DNA of 64,000 nt from Effrenium voratum (GCA_963377175.1 CAUJNA010000534.1:1-64000); one strand, 5' to 3'; positions 39,086-51,359 are shown, counted from the stretch's first letter. Notes: generated from the sequence alone by a model not told the origin. Numbers and translations: made by a program.

Positions 39086-42000
39086 GAAAACCACCACGCT
39101 GATTTGCTACAAAAAGTCATGGTGAAAGTTTAAAGTGACTTCACCGGGAATGATGGGAACCTCTGCAGCATTGGTTTTCCTGCGGTCTCTTCGCCTTACG
39201 GAGGAGTTTGGGAAAGGGCCCCGGAAAATCTTTCCTTGCAACCCCTCTTGCTACCAGATCAAGCACCCTGGCAACCAGCATCCACAAAATGCCGGCGCCT
39301 TCTTGCCCACCAAGGCCAAGATGTGGCGCGCCATGCGCACCTGCGCAGGCAAGGTCGGCCGGTTGCATCGCCCGAGTTTCGGAAGCGGCCTTGGACATGG
39401 TGTCCAGCAGCTCCAGCAGCTCGCTGCTTGGTCCCATCATCGGTGCCTGGCGCGAGGTGACTCCAAACTCGAGCGCGCAGCGCTTCCAAGACATGAGCAC
39501 ATCGAACTCCCCCGAGCGAATCGAAGCCACATGCCCAGAAATCGGAGGAGCATATCAAAAGTGACAGCAGCTCGAGCATGCTGGATTAACTTAGTTGCAT
39601 CGATCGCTCCTTCTCAACTGCCAGGCCGCTTTGAGCCATTGAGACCTCAGCGGTTTGAGAGGAACGGCCAAGCACAATGCCGATCATCGCCAATCTTTCA
39701 TATCCAAACATGTTCCACAGAGTTCCACAGAAACAACTGCACTTCCATCCCTTTGGATAGACCGTGCGCTGGCTGCCAACAGTTCCGGAGTTCACGCCAG
39801 CGCTGGCTGCCAACACGACACTTGGACTCCCGCACCGCAAGGATGCGTTGGTTATGGGCACAAGATGCTGGCTTGAGCCTCTAGGCAAATGAAGCAAACA
39901 ACACCTGCTTGGATTCTGAACCGGTCTGCAAGAAAAGTAGCAGCAGCACCCATCAGTCCAAACAACCAAACCTGAACAGGTTTGTGCCGGCACCTGGTAG
40001 CTCTTTCTGGCTCGGTCAAAACTCTGAACAGCAGTGAGAGCCCAGCAAAGAGCCACAGAAACTAGTCCGCTTCCAAGTCTATCCTTTTGGATCCCCTGCT
40101 GAATCAAAGGCTGTCTTTAGTCTACGGGAAGATGCAACTGAGAGAAGGTTGATTGGGGACATCGCTGCCTCAACTGCCAGTTGCCATGACCTACTGAGTA
40201 TTCTCTTTGCCCCCAAAGCTAGACGCGTCTTTTGCATCAGGCAGTCGTTAGCGTTCTCAAATAAGCAGTGCCCAAAACCCCATTAACTTTGGCTCCACCA
40301 AGATGATGCTCAAGGTTAATATTGGCGTTGCTGTCAAAATCAGGTAGTACAACTAACTACTGGAATTGGCCAATGAACGGTTTTGGGCGCCACTGCGTGG
40401 TAGCAAACGGCTACCTATACCTATACCCGCCGGCACCCGCCACCTCTCTGGCGGTTGCCTGGGACGCTGCTGCGGGAGACTTCGAACCGCTGAATTGCGA
40501 ATTTGTTGGCGGCGGCTGGCTTGGACCAACATGTCGACAAAACGCCCTTGAAACTAGAAACAGCTGACTAATTGGGGCCTTTGAAGTTTTTGCCGAAATC
40601 ACATCTTTTGCGTCAGACGACCGTCAGGGCCGGCAGCGGTCGCGCGGCTTCAAATGAGCAGCGCCAAAAACCTACTGACGCTCCACCAAGATGACTGCAA
40701 AGGTTTGTCAATTATATCTATTGGCCTTTCTATAATCCAAATTAAACCAACACTAAAATATCCAATGGGAGGTTTTGGGCGCTGCTGAAACGTGGTCGCA
40801 AACGGCTACCTATGCCTGCCGGCGCCGGCCACCCCTCTGGCGACGATTGCCTGACAGGCCGCAACGGTCTATGCATCGAATCGTCATGTTTCAAAGAATG
40901 TGGCCTTGAAAGCTTGTGTTGTAGCCCAGGACTGCGTGCATTAAACGCTGTGCCTGTGTTCTGTGTATGTGAACGTGTCGGGCTGGTGCCTCGCTTCCGG
41001 CGCTTGCTGCTGTCGGCCTCGGGTCATTGCAGGCTTCCAAAAACACACAGCATTCGACGGCCCTTGTTGTGACGGTATGACGCTCATCCCTCTATACTAG
41101 TGGCAATCCAAAAAAAGCCACCATATGTTGCTGCTGCAATTGTTGGCACGTAGCGGGAAACTATCTTGTGCCGCAAAGCGAGCCAGATCTTGCCACACTT
41201 TTGCTTTTGCAACAATACCCCTAGTTTGCCGCAGTGTCCGAGTTCCCACTCTGTAAGAGGGGACCCTCTGCAAGGCTGGCGCTGGCAGGGCCGACTTTTG
41301 ATGAACTTTTGCACTAGCATCATCGTACATGGCTCTTGTGCCGTCAACGTGCTCATCCACGGCGAGGCGTAGGCACATAACATGAGATCAATGTAATGAT
41401 ACATAATCTGTCTGGGTGCATTGTTTTCGGTCTGTGTTCATCCTCAACTACCATGTTAGAACCTCGTGGTCGTTCACCCCAAACACGGCTTACTTGGCAG
41501 ATCTTATGACTCCAAATCACACCCACAAAACACCCTAACATGGTCTCGACGTAATGGCTTAATGTTGGGACCGACTACGATTACATTCATGTTGTTGTTG
41601 ACCATGCCCACATATGCATCTCTCTCGGAACAGCGACATGACCAGCTTGGGAGCCATACGCACTCAGCGATGGGACACTCTGGCCCACTTTTGTGGTCGA
41701 GCCCGACGCTCTGTTGACCCAAGAGACCTCACATGGCCAGTCAGTTCTCATGTGAAGCAACGAGTCCCGACGACCCAAGCGCATGTCATGCTGAAATCTG
41801 GGAACAAATATCAAGCGCGCTCCTCGCAGCAAGATTCATAAGATTTTCCGTGGCACTGGCGCCGACTTGACTGCAGTGTCTTGCAATGGTCCTTTGTTTT
41901 TGGCTGTAAAAAAGTATGCGCCGAAACAGCTCGCCGATGGAAACAAGTTGCCAATTTGCTCCGACGACGACCACGCTGAGTTCTGCGCAGGGCAACGGCC

Positions 42001-42309
42001 CGACTCTTGGAGATGGTGTTGCTGTGGAGGCAAGCGCCTCACGAGACCTCCTCGCGAACGCGCTCCGCAACCCACTGCCAAAGGATCGTTGCAGGCAGTG
42101 TAGAGCGCATCTCCGCCAAGCCACATGTCAGCCCCGCGCGGCCAAAGGTAACCGTCGGTCCGCGGGCCCTTGAAGGTAAACGGTCAGTCCTGGCAGCCAT
42201 AACCTGCTGCACCTCTTCCACCTCGTCCTTGAAATCCTGGGCAGCCAAGGACGAAACGTCCCTTCCCGCCTCCCTCCTGCCTCCCCCTTCCTCCCTCCTT
42301 CCTCCCTCC
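39086..42309 (+). repeat. Monomer M11: B/A chimaera, deleted end
   Basis: The opening landmark is partly deleted. The head is type B; the tail from about 40,680 is type A, with two hairpin blocks and CGCGCTCCTCGCAG. It ends in a short C/T tract (42,257-42,311) that runs directly into type B sequence of the next copy, so about 300 bp around the boundary is missing. Confidence 0.83.
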
Positions 42310-45010
42310 TTGCTACCAATTCAAGCACCCAGGCAACCAGCATCCACAAAATGCCGGCGCCTTCTTGCCCACCAAGGCCAAGATGTGGCGCGCCATGCGC
42401 ACCTGCGCAGGCAAGGTCGGCCGGGCGGTTGCATCGCCCGAGTTTCGGAAGCTGCCTTGGACATGGTGTCCAGCAGCTCCAGCAGCTCGCTGCTTGGTCC
42501 CATCATCGGTGCCTGGCGCGAGGTGACTCCAAACTCGAGCGCGCAGCGCTTCCAAGACATGAGCACATCGAACTCCCCCGAGCGAATCGAAGCCACATGC
42601 CCAGAAATCGGAGGAGCATATCAAAAGTGACAGCAGCTCGAGCATGCTGGATTAACTTAGTTGCATCGATCGCTCCTTCTCAACTGCCAGGCCGCTTTGA
42701 GCCATTGAGACCTCAGCGGTTTGCGAGGAACGGCCAAGCACAATGCCGATCATCGCCAATCTTTCATATCATCCAAACATGTTCCACAGAGTTCCACGCA
42801 AAAAACTCCACTTCCATCCCTTTGGATAACCCATGCGCTGGCTGCCAACGGTTCCGGAGTTCACGCCAGCGCTGGCTGCCAACACGACACTTGGACTCCC
42901 GCACCGCAAGGATGCGCTGGTTATGGGCACAAAATGCTGGCTTGAGCCTCTAGGCAAATGAAGCAAACAACACCTGCTTGGATTCTGAACCGGTCTGCAA
43001 GAAAAGTAGCAGCAGCAGCCATCAGTCCAACTGATTACAACAGCCAAACCTGAACAAGTTTGTGCCGGCACCTGATAGCTCTTTCTGGCTCGGTCAAAAC
43101 TCTGAACAGCAGTGAGCAAAGAGCCCAGCAAAGAGCCGCAGAAACTAGTCCGCTTCCAAGTCTATCCTTTTGGATCCCCTGCGGGCTGTAGCTGACAGAT
43201 TCACAGGCTGTCTTTAGTCTAAGGAAACATGCAACTGAGAGAAGGTTGATTGGGGACATCGCTGCCTCAACTGCCAGTTGCCATGACCTACTGTGTGTTG
43301 CATCATAGTGCATCCTGAACCCTCTTTGGCCCCAAAGCTAGACGCGTCTTTTGCATCAGGCACATTCATCAAGCAAGCGCAGTCGCTAGCGCTCTCAAAT
43401 AAGCAGCGCCCAAAACCCCATTAACTTTGGCTCCACCAAAATGATTCTCAAGGTTAATATTGGCGTTGCTATCCAAATCAGGTAGAACAACTAATTGCTA
43501 AAATTGGCCAATGAACGGTTTTGGGCGCCACTGCGCGGTAGCAAACGGCTACCTATGCCTGCCGGCGGCGGCCACCTCTCTGGCGGCGGTTGCCTGACAG
43601 GATGCAATGCTCGCTGCTTCTGCGGGACTTGCGGGAGCCTTCGAACCGCTGAATTGCGATTTGTTGGCGGCGACTAGCGGCTGGCTTGGACCACCATGTC
43701 GACAAAACGCCCTTGAAACCCGGAGCAGCTGGCTGCATCTTGGGCCCTTGAAAGTTATTGCTGTAGTCCAGGACTGTGTGGATTAAGCGCTGTGCCTGTG
43801 TTTATATTTACATGTAAACGTGACGTGTCGGTGCCTCGCTTCCGGCGCTTGCTGCTGTCGGCCTCGGGCCATTTGAGGCTGTCCAAAAATGCAGCTTTCG
43901 ACGGCCCTGCTTGGTATCACGGTATGCTGTTTAGCCCTTTAAACTAGTGGCAACCCAAATAACGCAACAAATATATTCTGCGGCAATTGTTGTCACATAG
44001 CGGGAATGGGTCTTGTGTTGGGAAGCGAGCCAGATCGTGCCAGTGTCCAATCTATCCGAGCTCCCACTCTGTAAGAGGGACCGTCTGCGAGGCTGGCTCA
44101 CATGAGATCAATGCAATGATACATAATCTGTCTGGGGTTCGGTCTATGTTCATCCTCAACTACCATGTTAGTTCAACCTCGTGGTCGTTCACCCCAAACA
44201 CGGCTTACTTGGCAGATTTTATGACTAAAATCACACCCACAAAACACCCTGACGTTGTCTCGACGTAATGGCTTTATGTTGTGGCCGACTACGATGAGAT
44301 TCGTGTCATTGTTGACCATGCCCACAGATTGCATCTCTCTCGCAACAGCGACATGACCAGCTTGGGAGCCGTACGCACTCAGCGATGGGGCACTCTGGGC
44401 CACTTTTGTGGTCGAGCCCGGCGACGCGCTGTCGACCCAAGAGACCTCACATGGCCAGTCAGTTCTCATCTAGAGCAGCGAGCCCCAATGTCCCAAGCCC
44501 ATGTCACGCTCAAATCCACAAAACATCAAAAATATCCGTGGCACTGGCGCCAATTTAGTGCACTGTCCTCAAACGGCCGAAACAGTGACGACGCTGAGTC
44601 GTGCACAGGGCAACGGCCCGACTCTTGGGGATGGTGTTGCTGTGGAGGCAAGAGCCTCACGAGACCTCCTTGAGCGCATCTCCGCAAAGCTACATGTCAG
44701 CCCTGCGCGGTCCCCAAAAAAAATGGTTGCCTAACAACCGTCGGTCCTGGCAGCCATAGCCTGCTGCACCTCTTCCACCTCGTCCTTGAAATCCTGGGCA
44801 GCCAAGGACTAAACGTCCCTTCCCGCCTCCCTCCCTCCCTCCCTCCCTCCCTCCCTCCCTCCCTCCCGCCTCCCTCCTCGCTCCTTCCTCCCTCCTTCCT
44901 CGTCCTCCATTCCGCCTCCGCCTCCCCCTCCTCCCAGCTACTAGTACCCTGAGCATGAGCAATATCAGAAGCAAAGAAAAAGCACGGCATGGGCAAGACA
45001 AGGTGTCTTA
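42310..45010 (+). repeat. Monomer M12: B/C chimaera, short
   Basis: About 2,700 bp. The type B head starts at CTTGCTACCAATTC because of the deletion just upstream. The body from about 43,020 is type C and very like M0b and M6. The C/T tract is 44,817-44,936. Confidence 0.85.
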
Positions 45011-48000
45011 TGTGTCCTCTGAAAACATCACCGCGCTGATTTGCCACAAAAAATCATGGTGAAAGTGTGAAGTGACTTCACCGGGAATGAGGGGAACTCT
45101 GCAGCATTGGCTTTCCTTCTTGCCCACCAAGGCCAAGATGTGTCGCGCCATGCGCACCTGCGCAGGCAAGGTCGGCCGGTTGCATCGCCCGAGTTTCGGA
45201 AGCTGCCTTGGACATAGCATCCAGCAGCTCCAGCAGCTCGCTGCTTGGTCCCATCATCGGTGCCTGGCGCGAGGCGACTCCAAGCTCGGGCGCCGCGTCC
45301 AATCGATGTTGCACGAGAGAATCGAAGCCACATGCCCAAAAATATGAAGAGCATCTCTAAAGGCATCGATCGCTCCTTCTCATCTGCCAGGCCGCTTTGA
45401 GCCATTGAGACCTCAGCGGTTTGAGAGGAACGGCCAAGCATAATGCCGGTCGTCGCGGATCTTTGATGTCCAAACATGTTCCACAGAGTTCCACGCAAAC
45501 TACTCCACTTCCATCCCTTTAGCCCATGCGCGGGCTGCCAACAGTTCTGGTGTTCACACCAACACGAGACTTGGACTCCTGCACCGCAAGGATGCGTTGG
45601 TTATGGGCGCACAAGATGCTGGCTTGAGCCTCTCAACTGAAACCCGACCCCCAAGAAACAAGCATCCCACAACGGTCTGACGCCGCGAGGCAAATGAAGC
45701 AAACAACACCTGCTTGGATTCTGAACCGGTCTGCAAGAAAAGTAGCAGCAGCACCCATCAGTCCAACAGATTACGACAGCCGAACCTGAACAGGTTTGCG
45801 CCGGCACCTGATAGCTCTTTCTGGCGCGGTCAAAACTCTGAACAGCAGTGAGCAAAGAGCCAAGCAAAGTGCCACAGAAACTAGTCCGCGTCCAAGTCTA
45901 TCCTTTCTGATCCCCTGCGGGCTGTAGCTGACACAATCACAGGCTGTCTTTAGTCTAAGGGAAGATGCAACTGAAAGAAGGTTGCTTGGGCACATCGCTG
46001 CCTCAACTGCCAGTTGCCACGACCTACTGAGTATCGCCTCAGAGTGCATCCAATTTTGGTCGCGATTCAGAACCGTCTTTGGCCCCAAAGCTAAACGCTC
46101 GTCTTTTGCATCAGGCACATTCATCAAGCAAGCGCAGTGGTAGCGCTCTCAAATAAGCAGTGCCCAAAACCCGTTGACGTTTGGCTCTACCAAAACAAAG
46201 CTCAAGGTCTATAATAATGGCTTTGCTATTTAAATGAACCCATGTAGTACAGCTAATTGCTAGAATGGCCAATGAACGGTTTTGGGTGCTGCGCGGTAGC
46301 AAACGGCTACCTAACCCGCAGGCACCTGCCCTTTGCGGCGGCGGTTGCCCGGAAGCAATGGTCGCTGCTTCTGCGGGACTTGCGGGAGACTTCGAACCGC
46401 TGAATTGCGAATTTGTTGGCGGCGGCTGGCTTGGACCAACATGTCGACAAATCGCCCTTGAAACTAGAAACAGCTAACTTTATAACTGGGGCCTTTGAAG
46501 TTTTTGCCAAACTCACATCTTTTGCGTCAGACGACCGTCAGGGCCGGCGAGGCGGTCGCGCGGCTTCAAACGAGCAGCGCCAAAAACCTACTGACGCTCC
46601 ACCAAGATGACTGCAAAGGTTTGCATAATTACATCTATTGGCCTTTCTACAAATCCAAATTAAACCAACACTAAAACATCCACTGAGAGGTTTTGGGCGC
46701 TGCTGAAACGCGGTAGCAAACGGCTACCTATGCCTAGCGGCGGCCGCCCCTCTGGCGACGATTGCCTGACAGGCCGCATCGGTCTATGCATCGAATCGTC
46801 ATGTTTTAAACAAAATGTGGCCTTGAAAGCTTTTGTTGTAGCCCAGGACTGCGTGGATTAAGCGCTGTGCCTGTGTTCTGTGTATGTGAACGTGTCGGGT
46901 TGGTGCCTCGCTTCCGGCGCTTGCTGCTGTCGGCCTCGGGTCATTTGAGGCTTGAAAAACATGCAGCGTTCGACGGCCCTTGTTGGTATGACGGTATGAT
47001 ATGATGTTCATCCCTTTATACTAGTGGCCAACAATAACCCTAGTTTACAGCAGTGTCCAATCTATCCGAGTTCCCACTCTGAAAGAGGGGCCGTCTGCAA
47101 GGCTAGCGCTTGCAGAGCCGACTTTTGATGAACTTTTGCACTAGTATCATGGTACATGGCTGTTGTGCCTTCAACTTGTTCATCCACGGTGAGGCGTAGG
47201 CACATAACATGAGATCAATGCAATGATACATAATCTGTCTGGGCGCATTGTGTTCGGTCTATGTTCATCCTCAACTACCATGTTAGTTCAACCTCGTGGT
47301 CGTTCACCCCAAACACGGCTTACTTGGCAGATTTTATGACTAAAATCACACCCACAAAACACCCTGACGTTGTCTCGACGTAATGGCTTTATGTTGTGGC
47401 CGACTACGATGAGATTCGTGTCATTGTTGACCATGCCCACAGATTGCATCTCTCTCGCAACAGCGACATGACCAGCTTGGGAGCCGTACGCACTCAGCGA
47501 TGGGGCACTCTGGGCCACTTTTGTGGTCGAGCCCGCCGACGCGCTGTTGACCCAAGAGACCTCACATGGCCAGTCAGTTCTCATCTAAAGCAATGAGCCC
47601 CAATGTCCCAAGTCCGTGTCATGCTCAAATCCACCAAACATCAAGAATTTCCGTGGCACTGGCGCCAACAGTGACGCTGAGTCGTGCACAGGGCAACGGC
47701 CCGACTCTTGGGGATGGTGTTGCTGTAGAGGCAAGAGCCTCACGAGACCTCCTTGCGGCTCCGCAACCCACTGCAGGCTTGCGGCGTGAGGTGAGCGCAT
47801 CTCCGCCAAGCCACATGTCAGCCCTGCGCGGCCAAAGGTAACCGTCGGTCCTGGCAGCCATAACCTGCTGCACCTCTTCCACATCGTCCTTGAAATCCTG
47901 AGCAGCCAAGGACTAAACGTCCCTTCCCTCCCTCCTGCCTCCCTCTTTCCTCCTTCCTTCCACCTAACCTACCTCGTCCTCCATTGCACCTCCCCCTCCC

Positions 48001-48078
48001 CCTCCTCCCAGCTACTAGTACCCTGAGCAATATCAGAAGCAAAGAAAAAGCACGGCATGGGCAACATAAGGTGTCTTA
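45011..48078 (+). repeat. Monomer M13: A/C chimaera
   Basis: 3,068 bp. The head is type A with two hairpin blocks; about 150 bp is lost near 47,030; the tail is C-like (GATGAGATTCGTGTC). The C/T tract (47,918-48,009) is interrupted. Confidence 0.85.
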
Positions 48079-48730
48079 TGTGTCCTCTGAAAACGTCACC
48101 GCAGTGATTTGCAGCAAAAAGGTATGGTGAAAGTGTGAAGGGACTTCACCGGGAATGAGGGGAACTCTGCATTGGTCTCTTCGCCTTATGGCGGAGTTTG
48201 GGAAAGGGCCCCGGAAAATGTTTCCTTGCAACCCGTTTCGCTACCAGATCAAGCACCCAGGCGACCAGCATCCACAAAATGCCGGCGCCTTTTTGCCCAC
48301 CAAGGCCAAGATGTGGCGCGCCATGCGCACCTGCGCAGGCAAGGCCGGCCGGCCGGTTGCATCGCCCGAGTTTCGGTAGCTGCCTTGGACATGGCGTCCA
48401 GCAGCTCCAGCAGCTCGCTGCTTGGTCCCTTCATCGGCGCCTCCCGCGAGCCCCGAGCGAATCGAAGCCACATGCCCAAAACGTGAGGAGCATATCCAAA
48501 GTAACTCGAGCACGGTGGATTAACTTAGTTGCATCGATCGCTCCTTCTCAACTGCCAGGCCGCTTTGAGCCATTGAGACCTCAGCGGCTTGAGACGAACA
48601 GTCCAAACACATTTGCACAGAGTTCCATGGCAACTACTCCACTTCCAAGGATATCCCTTTAGATAGCCCATGCGTGTGCTGCCAACAGTCGTATTCAATC
48701 CGCGTGCTGCCTTGGACTCCGGCACGCATG
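48079..48730 (+). repeat. Monomer M14: terminal truncated copy
   Basis: The head of a monomer decays gradually. Similarity to other copies can be followed through CTCAGCGGC (48,583) and CTACTCCACTTCC (48,634), and is lost after CTTGGACTCC near 48,720. This is the edge of the array. Confidence 0.8.
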
Positions 48731-49857
48731 ACCAGGCGCCCTAACCACTGCCCAGCACTGCTCGAGATTTGCTCGACAAAGGATTGCCTTCCACGCACCC
48801 TGTGGGCTTTGCGATCACACACGTGGCCCAGCCGCCCATGCGATCTCTGTGAAACCCAACCCCAACTCCGTCTAAGACTCTCCTTTTGATCGGCTCGCTT
48901 GGAAACCGCCCCGCGGTGCTTGGGGCGCGAGCTAGAGCAAGTAGCTGACCCATCTCTCACACAAGCGGCTTCAAGGTCGGATTGTCCGGAGCTCGAAACA
49001 CAAAGCTCCCAGTGAAACAGCCGCGCGGTGCCTGGGTCCAGGATGGCATTTCGCATTTGCCCCGGCCAGAGTTCGGCCGGGGCTTGGATGATTCCGTTCA
49101 TAACCGAAATTCATTGCATGAGGAGCACAGGATTGCGTCCAAAACAATGTACGGCCCTTGGAAGTGTTTTTGAACAGGCAAACACCGTGAAAGCGCGCAC
49201 ACAGCCTTTGTTCTGCAATCAACTCAGCGTTGCGGTGTTGCACCGCGCAAGGCCTCACCTGACCTCCGTCAGTTCAAAAGACTCGTCCTCGGGGTGGAAA
49301 GCAATCATGTAAATATTGAAAAGCAGACCAGCACGTAGCAAAACACTCCATAAAACTCAAAATTGTCATGTCGCCTGATGTCGCCTTGCGTGTCACCATC
49401 TTGCGCGCGAGCACCGTCTCGCATCTACGCGCAACTCGCAACCCCTACGTGTCCGAGAGCCCTGCAGGCTGAGGCGTGCAGCAGCCCTGGAGAACACATG
49501 GTCCCGTGCAACTTGACTCGCGGCTCAACGGCCACGCACCCTCGCAAAGAGGCAAAGACGTCGAATCCGACCAGCGCCTGGAAGAATGAGCTCAAGTTCC
49601 CCAGAGCATCTCTAATGTCCTGGGCCCAAAGCCGCAGAATCCCGGGCCGCCTCTCCCAAACACCAAGCACCCCGCGCTTCGGCGCTGCTCAACGGTGTCC
49701 ACGACTCCTGCAGGCTAGGAATTCCTTCCGAAGAGTTCGATGTGCCAGAGAAGATTTCTATTATGGCAAGCGGCTTCCAGACCTTGTTGGTTGCTTTTCC
49801 TGCTTTTGGCGTTCTCAGGTTGCTTTTCCTCTTTTTGGGGGGTCACGGATTTCGGTC
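48731..49857. other. Unassigned spacer next to the satellite
   Basis: Single-copy within this window. A frame open from 49,363 to 49,893 exists, but it is Ser/Arg/Pro-rich without recognisable domains and runs into the telomere-like tract, so I do not call it a gene. No RNA gene was recognised. Confidence 0.6.
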
Positions 49858-50170
49858 TGGGATTTAGGTTTAGGCTTTAGGTTTAGGATTTAGGGTTTTT
49901 AGGTTTAGGGTTTTTAGGCTTAGGGTTTTTAGGAAGATTGTTAGGTTTAGGAATTAGGTTTGGGGTTTGGGTTTAGGGTTTTGAGGTTTTACGGTTTATA
50001 GAAGGTTTTTTAGGTTTAGGGTTTAGGTTTAGGATTTAGGCTTAGGGTTTTTAGGTTTAGGATTCGGGCTTTAACGTCTAGGATTTAGGTTTAAGACTTA
50101 GGTTTAGGAATTAGGTTTAGGATTTAGGCTTAGGGTTTTGGTTTAGGATTTAGGCTTTGGCTTTTGGATT
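49858..50170 (+). repeat. Degenerate TTTAGGG telomere-like tract
   Basis: Dozens of variants of TTTAGGG, such as TTTAGGTTTAGGATTTAGGG and GGGTTTTTAGG, fill this stretch on the plus strand. TTTAGGG is the plant-type telomere repeat also reported for dinoflagellates. The tract is imperfect and internal, with genes to its right, so it is interstitial or subtelomeric rather than a chromosome end. A second short patch lies at 50,395-50,520. Confidence 0.8.
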
Positions 50171-50215
50171 TGGATTTTGGCTTTTGGTTTTGGCTTTTGG
50201 CTTTGGTTTTTTCGC

Positions 50216-50400
50216 TTTTAGGGTTCCTGCCGCCGGGATGTCTTTTACGGTTCCTGCTGGCGCCTTTTAGCGTTCCTGCTGGCGGGATTCCTTTTAGGGC
50301 TCCTGCTGGGGGGATGTCTTTTCGGGTTCCTGCTGGCGGGGCGCCGTTTAGGGTTCTTGCTGGCGGGTCTTTTAGGGTTCCTGCTGGCGGGGTGCCTTTT
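50216..50400 (+). repeat. Minisatellite TTTTAGGGTTCCTGCTGGCGGG
   Basis: About seven units of 22-32 bp combine a telomere-like TTTTAGGG with TTCCTGCTGGCGGG. Spacers between units vary (GATGTC, GCGCC, GTGCC). A plus-strand frame reads repeated PAGG-FRV blocks across it, but this is best explained by the repeat. Confidence 0.8.
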
Positions 50401-50740
50401 AAGGTTTAGGATTTGGGTGTGTGATTTGGGTTCAGGAACGAGGTCACGGATTTAGGTCTAGGATTTAGGTTCAGGATTTAGGTTTATGGTTTTTAGGTTT
50501 AGGATTCAGGACACATTTTGCATTTGGAGCTCCAAAAGCGACATTTTGGAGCCGTTGCTACAGTTTATATGGAAAATGACACATTTTGGCTCAACCTTGG
50601 CTCAAATGTAAAGAATTTGTGATTTGGAGCTCCAAATGCTAGAAAAAATCTTCAGAAGGAGCTTTATAGGGAGCTTTGCAATAAGACCTCGAAGGAGCCT
50701 TGTGGAGCCTTGAGAAAAAGCATTATGAGAAGCCTTCAAC
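50395..50740. other. Spacer with paired GAGCTC palindromes
   Basis: After a short telomere-like patch the sequence becomes AT-richer. TTTGGAGCTCCAAA, a perfect 14-bp palindrome, occurs at 50,523-50,536 and again exactly 100 bp later at 50,623-50,636. No gene is seen. Confidence 0.7.
50582..50594 (+). other. Possible relic of spliced-leader 3' end
   Basis: CATTTTGGCTCAA equals the 3' part of the dinoflagellate spliced leader (which ends CATTTTGGCTCAAG) without the final G, and TTGGCTCAA repeats 11 bases on. The upstream CCGTAGC part is missing, so this may be chance or a fragment of reinserted cDNA. It is not an SL gene. Confidence 0.2.
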
Positions 50741-50904
50741 GCTCGTCTGTGCTCGTCTGTGCTCGTCTAGTGCTCCGTCAAGTGCTCCGTCTAGTGCTCG
50801 TCTAGAGCTTTGTCTAGCGCTCATCTAGCGCTCGTCTAGCGCTCGTCTAGCGCTCGTCCAGTGCTCGTCTTGTGCTCCGTCTAGTGCTCTGTCTAGCGCT
50901 CTTC

Positions 50905-50975
50905 TGTGCCCGGAAATTTTCCAGAAATTTCCGGGGGTGGCTCGTGCTCTCCCCATTCCGGCGCTCGTCCCGTCC
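50905..50975 (+). repeat. Hairpin element 1 in the 11-bp array
   Basis: CCGGAAATTT/AAATTTCCGG arms with a TCCAG loop (50,910-50,934), followed by GGGGTGGCTCGTGCTCTCC and CCATTCCGGCG. This ~70-bp block is unrelated to the 11-bp unit and is the best preserved copy. Confidence 0.8.
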
Positions 50976-51229
50976 TCGTCTAGCGCTTGTCTGGCGCTCG
51001 TTCCCGTGCTCGTCTAGCGCTTGTCTAGCGCTCGTCCAGTGCTCGTCTGGTGCTCTGTCTAGCGCTTGTCTAGTGCTCGTCTAGCGCTTGTCTAGCGCTC
51101 GTCCAGTCCTCGTCTACAGCTCGTCTTGCGCTCGTCTACTGCCCGTAAAGCGCTCGTCCAGCGCTCGTCTGGTTCTCCATCTAGCGCTCGTCTAGTGCTC
51201 CGTCCAGCGCCCGTCTAATGCTCTTGTAT

Positions 51230-51272
51230 CCCCGGAAATGTTCCAGAAATTTCCGGGGGTGGCTTCTGGCGC
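51230..51272 (+). repeat. Hairpin element 2
   Basis: CCCCGGAAATGTTCCAG then AAATTTCCGGGGGTGGC. One arm has a T-to-G change, and the CCATTCCGGCG tail is missing. Confidence 0.75.
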
Positions 51273-51359
51273 TCGTCTAGTGCTCGGCTCGCCCAGCGCT
51301 CGTCTAGCTAGTGTTCTGTCCAGCGCTCGTCGAGCTCTCGTCTAGTGCTCCGAGCGCTT

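Larger units (their letters stand above)
1..48730. repeat. Higher-order satellite array of ~3.3-kb monomers
   Basis: About 15 head-to-tail copies of a unit of roughly 2.7-4.1 kb fill this interval. Each copy has the same order of landmarks: TGTGTCCTCTGAAAAC, a CCAGCAGCTCCAGCAGC block, GAGACCTCAGCGG, a GGTAGCAAACGGCTACC hairpin, a GACCATGCCCACA block, and a C/T-only tract just before the next copy. Three subtypes can be told apart by fixed differences. A lacks the GGTCTCTTGGCC block after the landmark and has CGCGCTCCTCGCAG near the end. B has the block and ends with CCACAGGTAACC. C has an internal 213-bp array and a single hairpin block. Both strands are full of short open frames that break between copies, so I see no conserved protein. 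Its function is unknown; it could be structural satellite DNA or transcribed. Confidence 0.93.

Noticed and set aside
36297..39884. Two 249-codon plus-strand open frames (36,297-37,046 and 39,135-39,884) in the satellite
   Set aside because: They are the same part of two monomers. In sister copies the frame is broken by indels, and the minus strand is equally open. High GC and repeat structure explain the length.
1..48730. tRNA, 5S rRNA or spliced-leader gene units in the tandem array
   Set aside because: I looked for an SL sequence (CCGTAGCCATTTTGGC) and tRNA box B-like GGTTCGAATCC and found none. The TTCGAACC motif lacks the rest of a tRNA.
49363..49893. 176-codon frame next to the array
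   Set aside because: No domain; it ends in the telomere-like repeat, with Ser/Arg/Pro-rich composition as in random GC-rich DNA.
49858..50170. True chromosome end
   Set aside because: The TTTAGGG units are degenerate and followed by 14 kb of other DNA including genes.
50164..50409. Membrane protein with PAGG-FRV repeats
   Set aside because: It lies wholly within telomere-like and minisatellite DNA. The repeats follow the DNA period and there is no supporting context.
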